Shown here piece after piece: positions 1 through 5,145 of a stretch of 5,145 nt of DNA (positions within the stretch are counted from its first letter, which is position 1; every line of letters starts with the position of its first letter). Below the pieces are notes generated by a model. The model was not told the origin of the DNA. It worked only from the letters and a program-made list of their open reading frames with translations, and did no database searches. The stretch comes from Pseudomonadota bacterium. Lineage in GTDB: Bacteria; Myxococcota; Bradymonadia; UBA4248. Made by a program: the position numbers and the translations under genes. The stretch spans positions 1-5,145 of the forward strand of contig JAGACY010000146.1 in NCBI GenBank assembly GCA_017613855.1, written 5' to 3'.

Positions 1-323
1 AAATCTCTTTTTGTAAAATGATCCTGTCCCAGATGTCCAAGCTCATGCAAAATGCTGAATGTCTGACAGTTTTGCGGAACATAGTCGTTATACACAACCA
101 CTCTTTTATCAAGTGCTTGATAAGAATAGGCTGTGTCTGACATTTTTAAACTCTTCTTTCGAAATTCAATGTCAGCACAAGAATATGTTTTAAAAATGAT
201 ACTTTTAATGCTATCCATCACAACATTCATATCCAGTGGATAAGACTTGACATACCTATGGATAACTTTGTTGGCAAGAATCGTGATATAATCGTATTCG
301 TATGAGTACAAATAATCCTTCAT
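1..323 (-). CDS. ImmA/IrrE-family zinc metallopeptidase, 3' end beyond window
   Basis: The reading frame begins at ATG 323-321 and stays open to the left edge, giving 107 residues without a stop. The key motif is HELGH at residues 93-97 (bases 47-33), within SILHELGHLGQDHF. This is the HExxH zinc-binding helix with the Gly-His continuation typical of ImmA/IrrE (COG2856) peptidases. The third zinc ligand and the rest of the protein lie outside the window. The 90 or so residues before the motif are Tyr- and Lys-rich, with no signal peptide or membrane segment, so it should be cytoplasmic. The start overlaps the regulator's stop as ATGA, with GGAAG four bases upstream, indicating translational coupling. 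Members of this family cleave a partner XRE repressor (ImmA on ImmR of ICEBs1; CapP on CapH in CBASS loci), so the neighbouring regulator is the probable substrate. That last step is inference. Alternative: a toxin-antitoxin-like XRE/COG2856 pair. Confidence 0.9.
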   Translation of the reverse strand, partial: MKDYLYSYEYDYITILANKVIHRYVKSYPLDMNVVMDSIKSIIFKTYSCADIEFRKKSLKMSDTAYSYQALDKRVVVYNDYVPQNCQTFSILHELGHLGQDHFTKRD

Positions 324-637
324 TTTTCTTCCGTTAGCATCCTTATGAGTTGTATTTTATCATCTTGCGTCATATTTTGGGCATTACGAGCAATTAGATT
401 TTTAATGTTTGCAACTGTATTGTCTGCATTTGTTGTTTCGGGATCAAGTAAAAAATCTGGAGTTGTGTCCAGTATTTTGGCAATTTTGCCGATCACATTC
501 AAACTGGGTTTCCTTTCTCCTTTTAAATACCTCGAAACCGTCGCTTCAGTAACACCTAACTGGTCAGCGAATTCTCTCTGCGACATATTTAAGGCTCTAA
601 GCCTCTCTCTTAAATTTTCTGCAAATGTGTCACCCAT
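320..637 (-). CDS. XRE-family helix-turn-helix transcriptional regulator
   Basis: A 105-residue protein. Residues 5-64 form a Cro/C1-type HTH domain, with the DNA-binding helices in SQREFADQLGVTEATVSRY (19-37), followed by LKGERKPS and the family-typical IAKILDTTPDFLL. A short polar linker rich in Asp/Asn/Thr (65-74) leads to a C-terminal helical stretch (74-105), which could mediate dimerisation or be the peptidase target. The frame is open further upstream to an ATG at 688, but ATG 637 is preferred. It has GGAG seven bases before it and starts the family-like N-terminus, whereas the 17 extra residues do not look like part of the domain. The gene is first in a two-gene operon; its TGA overlaps the ATG of the metallopeptidase. 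It probably acts as a repressor of its own promoter and possibly of the divergent Type ISP gene. A controller (C) protein of the restriction system is an alternative reading. Confidence 0.93.
   Translation of the reverse strand: MGDTFAENLRERLRALNMSQREFADQLGVTEATVSRYLKGERKPSLNVIGKIAKILDTTPDFLLDPETTNADNTVANIKNLIARNAQNMTQDDKIQLIRMLTEEK
328..332 (-). promoter_or_regulatory. Ribosome binding site of the metallopeptidase gene
   Basis: GGAAG (read on the minus strand) lies four bases before ATG 323, inside the last codons of the XRE gene. Spacing is short but usable. With the ATGA stop/start overlap it supports coupled translation of the two proteins. Confidence 0.55.
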
Positions 638-644
638 TATCTCG

Positions 645-648
645 CTCC
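645..648 (-). promoter_or_regulatory. Ribosome binding site that fixes the XRE start
   Basis: GGAG (minus strand) lies seven bases before ATG 637, an ideal Shine-Dalgarno spacing. It decides the start in favour of 637 over the longer open frame beginning at 688. Confidence 0.75.
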
Positions 649-699
649 GATGATTGTTTTTTGCCGTTAAGCTACCATAAGCTCTCACGGTTATGGTGT

Positions 700-727
700 A
701 ATTTATATAAACTTACCGAATTGTCAA
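700..727 (-). promoter_or_regulatory. Sigma70-type promoter of the XRE/peptidase operon
   Basis: On the minus strand a perfect TTGACA -35 box (727-722) is followed 16 bases later by TAAATT (705-700). The better-matching TATAAA (707-702) overlaps it at a 14-base spacing. The sequence upstream of the -35 box is rich in A-tracts, as in an UP element. Transcription would begin around 690-695, about 55 bases before ATG 637. The 711-726 repeat covers the spacer and -35 box, which would suit autorepression. Confidence 0.65.
711..726. repeat. Candidate operator, copy 1
   Basis: ACTTACCGAATTGTCA matches the sequence at 822-837 at 13 of 16 positions (consensus ACTTACCNANNTGTCA). Extended to 729 it is an imperfect palindrome, ACTT-N11-AAGT, as expected for a dimeric HTH regulator. 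It lies across the spacer and -35 box of the minus-strand promoter. The role as operator is inferred from position and repetition. Confidence 0.5.
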
Positions 728-809
728 GTTTGTTTCGAAATTTTTTATCGTTGTGTTTTAAAATCGCAATATGTTTTAGCTGCATTGGGAATTCTTATTC
801 ATGCCTGTT

Positions 810-838
810 TTGACAATCAACACTTACCAATCTGTCAT
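810..838 (+). promoter_or_regulatory. Possible promoter of the Type ISP gene
   Basis: A perfect TTGACA (810-815) is followed after 17 bases by TGTCAT (833-838), a 4/6 match to a -10 box. Transcription would start near 845, giving a leader of roughly 140 bases. Copy 2 of the repeat covers the spacer and most of the -10 box. An alternative is the extended -10 element TGTGATAAT at 931-939, which lacks a recognisable -35 but would give a shorter leader. Confidence 0.4.
822..837. repeat. Candidate operator, copy 2
   Basis: ACTTACCAATCTGTCA is the second copy of the 16-base sequence at 711-726 (13/16 identical, same orientation, 111 bases apart). It overlaps the spacer and -10 box of the plus-strand promoter. 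Its TGTCA end also forms an inverted pair with TGACA at 811-815. A shared operator would let one regulator control both directions. Confidence 0.45.
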
Positions 839-848
839 CTCTTGGTCG

Positions 849-858
849 ATTATGCTAT
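849..858. repeat. 10-base direct repeat, copy 1 (copy 2 at 942-951)
   Basis: ATTATGCTAT occurs at 849-858 and again at 942-951 in the leader of the Type ISP gene. No function is evident. It could be chance in AT-rich DNA or a second protein-binding site. Confidence 0.3.
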
Positions 859-976
859 TCTGAGATCATGGAAGCGAGTAAACTCATGATTGATTGCTTC
901 ATTGGGTTTCTGTTTCGGAAAGTGCTGTTCTGTGATAATCTATTATGCTATGGCGAAAATCACCGCCTGCATGACC

Positions 977-982
977 AGAGGA
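977..982 (+). promoter_or_regulatory. Ribosome binding site of the Type ISP gene
   Basis: AGAGGA lies five bases before ATG 988 and eight before the adjacent ATG 991. It is the best Shine-Dalgarno match upstream of the nuclease domain. It favours starting at 988/991 over the in-frame ATGs at 868 and 886, but does not decide between the two tandem ATGs. Confidence 0.7.
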
Positions 983-987
983 ACAAA

Positions 988-3900
988 ATGATGCAGTCAT
1001 TTCACGAAATCATCCAGAACATTCGCACCACATCTATCAACGCCAAACAGGCAGGTACTCGTTTTGAGGTCTTAATCCTGCGATGGTTTCTGGCAACGCC
1101 GCTCTATGAGGTAAAACGCGGATGGCTTTGGTTGGATTTCGCCAAAGCGGTCGAGAAAGAAGGCAATGATTTGGGGATCGACCTCGTGCTTGAGATGGCC
1201 GATGGCGAGTTTTGGGCTGTGCAGTGCAAGTTCTACAATAAGAGTTCTCGCATTGATGAAGACAAAGTGGCGCATTTCCTCGGGCATCAGGGATGGAAGT
1301 TCACGATTGACCGCAAGCCGCACACCTTTGACCGATTTGTTTGGGTCGATACGGATGCCGTATGGGGCAAAAATGCCGAAACATACGTCCACGGACGCGA
1401 GAACTTCACCCGTCTGAGCATGAGTGTTTTAGCGAGCTCAAACGTCGATTGGGATGCCATCGTCAATGGGAATGATGCGCACATCGCCCCCAAAAAGCTC
1501 CGTGACTACCAGAAAGAAGTCGTACACAAGGCAGAGGCGCACTTTAAGAACAACGACCGTGGCAAGGTCATTATGGCATGTGGCACGGGAAAGACGCTCA
1601 CCTCTCAGCGAATTGCCGAAGCCGTGGCAGGCACCAAAGGAACTCTAATCCTGTACTGCGTCCCGTCCATCGCCTTACTCGGTCAGACATACCAGTCATG
1701 GGCAGAAAATGCCGTTCACGACGTAAGCGACAGCCATCCTGCGCCATTGTTCGCCATTGGTGTTTGTTCCGATAACCGTGCACTCGAAAAGAAAGCCAAA
1801 GCAAAGAGTACAGGCGAACTCGACACGACGGATGAAGCATCCATCGACTCACCGCTCCCGGCAACGACCTCGGTCACATCAGTCAAAGAACGCATACTCG
1901 CTGCACGCCAAATGCATCGCGAAGGCATGTCGGTGGTCTTTACGACTTATCAGTCATTGCAGGTCGTCGCGGATGCACAACAAGCGGTTTTAAGCGAGAC
2001 GGATGGCGATTTCGGCGTCTTCGACATGATTATCTGCGACGAAGCGCATCGAACCACAGGCGCGGCCAAAGAAGGACTCGAATCCAGTTTTATGAAAGTC
2101 CACGACAACGACTTCATTCAGGCCAAAAAACGTCTGTACATGACAGCAACTCCGCGCATTTACACGGTCAATGCCAAAGCCGATGCGAAGAAGCTCACCA
2201 CGGATGCCGTTGTTTGCTCGATGGATGATGTCGATACCTACGGCGAGGAAATCGCCCGCATTTCGTTTGGTCAGGCTGTAAACCTCGGATGCCTGAGCGA
2301 TTACAAAGTCATCATTCTCACGGTCGATCCCAAGGATTTGCCCGAAAAAGTGGTCTCAGGATTCGAACGTGATGACAAACTGCTGGATTTGCCCACAGCT
2401 ACGCGCCTTGTCGGTGCGATTCACGGTCTTTCCAAGCAACTCGTAGGCGATGGTGGCCGCACGCTTGCCGAAGATCCTAAGCCATGCACCCGCGCTCTCT
2501 TATTCGCCACGAAGATCGGCGATATTACCGACCTTGGTTCGTCCAAGAACATCGAAGCGATGTTCCCCGAAGTCTCCAAGCTGTACCTCAAATCCAAAGA
2601 ATCTGCCGAAGAACGCCTCAAGTACATTTCCATCGAAGCCAAACACGTCGATGGCTCAATGAACACCAGTGAACGCAATGCGATTCTGTCATGGCTCGCC
2701 GGTGATGATGGCACTGCCAGTCCCAATGTCTGCCGCGTCGTTTCGAACGTCCGTTGTCTCTCCGAAGGCGTGGACGTGCCCGCACTCGATGCCGTCGTAT
2801 TCATGGCTCCCAAGAAATCCCAAATCGACATTGTACAATCGGTCGGTCGTGTGATGCGTAACTTTAGGCGTGGCGAGGAAGGCGGCAAAAAGTACGGTTA
2901 TATCATTCTGCCCGTCGCATTGCGTCCCGGCGAGAATATCAACGAAGCCCTTGAAGAAAGCGAGCGATTCAAAGAGGTTTGGAGCGTCCTTTGTGCCCTT
3001 CGTTCACACGATGAAAACTTCAATGCGCAGGTCAACGCGATTCGCCTGAATATGGCCAATTCTGCGGATTTCAAGGTCAAACCTGGCACGTATGATCCCA
3101 ATTCTGGCAAATTCATCGTCGGTACGACTGGCAACCAAAGAAATCCAGTCGAAGACAACGGCGACGATCTGCAAATGAGCGATGAACAAAAGGCCAAAGT
3201 GCGCATTGCCCGTCAGCTCGAACTCTTTGAACCCGACCAGCAAAAGATATTCGCCAAACTCGTGGACAAGGTCGGCACCCGAAACTATTGGGAAGGCTGG
3301 GCCTCCGATGTCGGCAAAGTCGCCCTCGACATCATCGCGCACATGAATGATATTATCGAGCGCAATCCCGACGTACAAAAGGCATTCGACCGCTACCTCA
3401 AAGGACTGCAAAAGAATATCAATAATAGTATCAATGCAGAGCAAGCCGCAGAAATGCTCGGTCAGCACATCATTGTCGGCCCCATATTCGACGCCCTTTT
3501 TGCCGATTATCATTTCAATGATAACAACGCAGTCAGCAAAACACTCGCTCGCATGGTCAAAAAACTCCAAGATCATGGACTCGGAAAAGATACAACCATC
3601 CTCAATTCCTTCTATGCGAGCATCCGTAACCAAATTGGCGACCTCAAAAATCCCGCCGCGCGCCAGCAACTCATCAAAGAATTGTACAATCGCTTCTTTG
3701 CCGTTGCTTTTCCCAAAACCGTACAACGCCTCGGCATTGTATATACCCCTGTGCAATGCGTCGATTTCATCATCCACAGCGTCGAAGCCCTTATGCAAAA
3801 GGAGTTTGGTCGTTCGTTATCGGATGAAAACGTCCACATCCTCGACCCCTTTGTCGGCACTGGCACATTCATCACGCGATTATTACAATCAGGCATCATC

Positions 3901-5145
3901 AAAGACAAAGACCTCAAACGCAAATACCTCAAGGAACTCCACTGCAACGAAATCGTCCTGCTCGCCTATTACGTCGCCGATGTCAACATAGAAACGGTAT
4001 TTCACAGCCTGCACTCCAGCGATAAATATATCAATTACGACAACATCTGCCTGACCGATACGTTTGAACTCTACGAACGCGGCCAGCGCACGATTGACGA
4101 ACTCTTTAAGGAAAACACCGAACAAATTGAACGCCAGTGCAAAGCCCCGATTCAGGTCATTATCGGCAATCCGCCTTATTCGCGGATGCAGAAAAATGCG
4201 AATGATGATAATCAAAATTTGAAATATCCGAAACTGGATAATCGTATTGCAGAATCATATCTATCGGGCGCTGTAAATAACAATTCTATGTATGATCCAT
4301 ATATCCGTGCATTTAGGTGGGCTTCTGACCGTATTGCAAATAATCCAAATGGCGGTGTGATTGGATTTATTACAAATGGAAAATGGTTAGATGCAAACAC
4401 AATGGCTGGTTTCAGAAAATCATTATGCGAAGAGTTTGATTCTATTTACGTCTTAGATCTACAAGGTGGTACACGTGGGAAAGATAAGGAAGGATGTGCA
4501 AAAGCAGGTGGGAATGTATTCAATATCTTAGTAGGTGTCTGTATGACATTTTTGGTGAAGCATGATGAGGGGGAAGTTTCCCCCTGCGCGGCTATTTCGC
4601 AAGCGAAATACGCCGCTACCCCCTCTGCGGCGATCCCCCGCAACGCCCCGAGCTACCACCACGCCCATGTTTATTATCATAATATCGGTGATTATCTTTC
4701 CCGAGATGATAAACTCAAAATACTCACGGACAATCCATCTATACTTTCAAAAGCGTTTAACTGGACTGAGATTATTCCAGACGAACATGGGGATTGGCTC
4801 AATAAGCGTGTCGGGGGCAATTATGATACCTATCCACGAATGGGGGATAAGAAAGATAAAGATGGTGAAAGTAATAAAGTGTTTTGTGATTTGTATTCCC
4901 TTGGGATAAATACCAATCGCGATGTTTGGTGTTATGGGTTTTCAATAGAATCGGTCAGGCAAAACATGTCTCAGACTACTAACTATTATAATCAGCAAAG
5001 AGAATTACTAGCATCTGGAGCCATTAAAACCCCTGAAATGGATTCTACAAGAATTAAGTTTTGTAGTAACGTCTTGATGGATATTAAAAAGAACAAGAGC
5101 TTTGAATATGCGGATAATCGGATTACCGATTCTATTTATAGGCCA
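988..5145 (+). CDS. Type ISP restriction-modification enzyme (nuclease-helicase-methyltransferase), 3' end beyond window
   Basis: One uninterrupted frame of 1386 codons runs to the right edge. Enzymes of this family (LlaGI, LlaBIII) are single chains of roughly 1600 residues, so about 200 C-terminal residues are probably missing. They methylate one strand of an asymmetric site, and on unmodified DNA they translocate and cut. Domains in order: Mrr-like PD-(D/E)xK nuclease, residues 1-150, with E27, D65 in GIDLV and Q79-x-K81 in VQCKFY. SF2 ATPase, about 165-660: Walker A ACGTGKT (197-203, K202), DEAH (351-354), TATP (386-389), motif V SEGVDVP (592-598), motif VI QSVGRVMR (617-624). Helical coupler, about 660-890. 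N6-adenine methyltransferase: YTP (919-921), SAM motif I DPFVGTGTF (953-961), acidic E988, catalytic NPPY (1061-1064). The methyltransferase remainder and target-recognition region follow from about 1090. All visible catalytic motifs are intact. Oddities are an in-frame palindromic insert at about residues 1194-1221 and a GC drop after NPPY. No separate specificity or methylase gene is seen. Confidence 0.95.
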   Translation, partial: MMQSFHEIIQNIRTTSINAKQAGTRFEVLILRWFLATPLYEVKRGWLWLDFAKAVEKEGNDLGIDLVLEMADGEFWAVQCKFYNKSSRIDEDKVAHFLGHQGWKFTIDRKPHTFDRFVWVDTDAVWGKNAETYVHGRENFTRLSMSVLASSNVDWDAIVNGNDAHIAPKKLRDYQKEVVHKAEAHFKNNDRGKVIMACGTGKTLTSQRIAEAVAGTKGTLILYCVPSIALLGQTYQSWAENAVHDVSDSHPAPLFAIGVCSDNRALEKKAKAKSTGELDTTDEASIDSPLPATTSVTSVKERILAARQMHREGMSVVFTTYQSLQVVADAQQAVLSETDGDFGVFDMIICDEAHRTTGAAKEGLESSFMKVHDNDFIQAKKRLYMTATPRIYTVNAKADAKKLTTDAVVCSMDDVDTYGEEIARISFGQAVNLGCLSDYKVIILTVDPKDLPEKVVSGFERDDKLLDLPTATRLVGAIHGLSKQLVGDGGRTLAEDPKPCTRALLFATKIGDITDLGSSKNIEAMFPEVSKLYLKSKESAEERLKYISIEAKHVDGSMNTSERNAILSWLAGDDGTASPNVCRVVSNVRCLSEGVDVPALDAVVFMAPKKSQIDIVQSVGRVMRNFRRGEEGGKKYGYIILPVALRPGENINEALEESERFKEVWSVLCALRSHDENFNAQVNAIRLNMANSADFKVKPGTYDPNSGKFIVGTTGNQRNPVEDNGDDLQMSDEQKAKVRIARQLELFEPDQQKIFAKLVDKVGTRNYWEGWASDVGKVALDIIAHMNDIIERNPDVQKAFDRYLKGLQKNINNSINAEQAAEMLGQHIIVGPIFDALFADYHFNDNNAVSKTLARMVKKLQDHGLGKDTTILNSFYASIRNQIGDLKNPAARQQLIKELYNRFFAVAFPKTVQRLGIVYTPVQCVDFIIHSVEALMQKEFGRSLSDENVHILDPFVGTGTFITRLLQSGIIKDKDLKRKYLKELHCNEIVLLAYYVADVNIETVFHSLHSSDKYINYDNICLTDTFELYERGQRTIDELFKENTEQIERQCKAPIQVIIGNPPYSRMQKNANDDNQNLKYPKLDNRIAESYLSGAVNNNSMYDPYIRAFRWASDRIANNPNGGVIGFITNGKWLDANTMAGFRKSLCEEFDSIYVLDLQGGTRGKDKEGCAKAGGNVFNILVGVCMTFLVKHDEGEVSPCAAISQAKYAATPSAAIPRNAPSYHHAHVYYHNIGDYLSRDDKLKILTDNPSILSKAFNWTEIIPDEHGDWLNKRVGGNYDTYPRMGDKKDKDGESNKVFCDLYSLGINTNRDVWCYGFSIESVRQNMSQTTNYYNQQRELLASGAIKTPEMDSTRIKFCSNVLMDIKKNKSFEYADNRITDSIYRP
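4201..5145 (+). other. AT-rich 3' segment of the Type ISP gene (possible exchanged module)
   Basis: By hand count, 4081-4200 is 60/120 GC (50%) while 4201-4320 is 40/120 (33%), 4441-4560 is 47/120 (39%) and 4801-4920 is 46/120 (38%). Codon choice shifts at the same place, from GAC/AAC/ATC/CTC-rich to GAT/AAT/ATT/TTA-rich. The step falls just after the NPPY motif, ahead of the region that sets DNA specificity. Replacement of the 3' part by recombination would explain it; this is inference. Confidence 0.6.
4567..4650. repeat. In-frame GC-rich palindromic element inside the Type ISP gene
   Basis: The 100 bases 4561-4660 are 65% GC, set between flanks of 37-39%. Nested inverted repeats are visible. 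GAGGGGG (4567-4573) pairs exactly with CCCCCTC (4619-4625). Inside them, GCGGC+TATTTCGC (4588-4600) pairs with GCGAAATA+GCCGC (4603-4610, 4612-4616) with one bulged C and an AA loop. GGGGGAA (4569-4575) can alternatively pair with TTCCCCC (4578-4584). The right part (4627-4650) carries GCGG and CCCCG arms. The boundaries are estimates; the span chosen is 28 codons, so the frame is kept. It encodes low-complexity Ala/Pro/Ser-rich sequence between FLVKHD and YYHNIGDYLSR, which both look like normal family sequence. No target duplication is evident. It resembles in-frame palindromic elements of Rickettsia in style, but I do not assign it to a named family. Confidence 0.7.

Larger units (their letters stand above)
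638..987. other. Divergent control region between the two units
   Basis: This 350-base stretch carries no convincing gene. It is AT-rich and holds the minus-strand promoter for the XRE/peptidase operon (about 700-727), a weaker plus-strand promoter (810-838), a 16-base sequence repeated at 711-726 and 822-837, a TTTCGAAA palindrome at 733-740, a 10-base direct repeat (849-858 and 942-951) and the ribosome binding site of the Type ISP gene (977-982). The Type ISP frame is open upstream to 814 and includes ATGs at 868 and 886, but neither has a good Shine-Dalgarno sequence. The extra residues also do not resemble the family's N-terminus, so I treat the stretch as leader. Confidence 0.7.

Noticed and set aside
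638..688. Longer XRE start at ATG 688
   Set aside because: The 17 extra residues are not domain-like and GGAG is ideally placed for ATG 637; the longer start would also leave almost no leader after the predicted promoter.
868..987. Forty-residue N-terminal extension of the Type ISP protein from ATG 868
   Set aside because: No stop separates it from 988, but there is no good Shine-Dalgarno sequence before 868, while AGAGGA precedes 988/991, and the family-like sequence starts at SFHEIIQNIR.
3004..3798. 264-codon open frame on the minus strand
   Set aside because: It lies wholly antisense to the Type ISP gene, whose frame is unbroken and has family motifs on both sides. The antisense frame is open because of the GAC/ATC/CTC-rich codon use of the real gene; it is hydrophobic and acidic with no recognisable domain or ribosome binding site.
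3347..3991. 214-codon open frame on the plus strand in another phase
   Set aside because: Ser/Lys/Thr-rich translation with no domain, overlapping the coupler and methyltransferase parts of the Type ISP gene; a frame shadow.
4569..4616. GC-rich hairpins as a transcription terminator
   Set aside because: No T-run follows either stem, and the sequence lies within an open frame that resumes family-like sequence on the other side.
4569..4639. Runs of five G or C as phase-variable slippage tracts
   Set aside because: Five-base homopolymers are too short to be a convincing phase-variation tract, and they are explained as arms of the palindromic element.
988..5145. Type I (HsdR/HsdM/HsdS) or Type III (Res/Mod) system
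   Set aside because: Nuclease, helicase and methyltransferase are in one chain in the order typical of Type ISP, and there is no separate specificity or modification gene in the window.

Overview
The window is bacterial and looks like a defence locus. It has two divergently transcribed units separated by about 350 bases. On the minus strand, running off the left edge, are a small XRE-family helix-turn-helix regulator and an ImmA/IrrE-type (COG2856-like) zinc metallopeptidase, overlapping by ATGA. On the plus strand, running off the right edge, is one very long reading frame of at least 1386 codons. It encodes a single-chain Type ISP restriction-modification enzyme with, in order, an Mrr-like nuclease, a superfamily 2 helicase/translocase, a helical coupler, an N6-adenine methyltransferase, and the beginning of the target-recognition region. 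The organism cannot be named. Promoter-like TTGACA boxes, purine-rich ribosome binding sites, AT-rich intergenic DNA and a main gene near 50% GC suggest a mid-GC bacterium, and no taxon-specific marker is present.

Layout: 1-323 (minus), metallopeptidase, 3' end outside the window; 320-637 (minus), XRE regulator; 638-987, divergent control region with a TTGACA promoter facing each way, a 16-base sequence occurring twice (13/16 identical) that overlaps both promoters, and a 10-base direct repeat; 988-5145 (plus), Type ISP gene, intact as far as seen, C-terminus outside the window.

Likely logic (inference): the regulator represses its own operon and perhaps the restriction gene. The metallopeptidase would remove the regulator when it senses DNA stress, as in ImmR/ImmA of ICEBs1 and CapH/CapP of CBASS operons. 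The Type ISP enzyme would methylate host sites and translocate on and cut unmodified invading DNA.

Two features inside the restriction gene stand out. A roughly 84-base GC-rich palindromic element (4567-4650) lies in frame in the methyltransferase/target-recognition part and is stop-free in five of six frames, like the protein-coding palindromic elements known from Rickettsia. In addition, base composition falls abruptly from 50% to 33% GC just after the methyltransferase NPPY motif (near 4200), suggesting a mosaic gene whose specificity half was exchanged.
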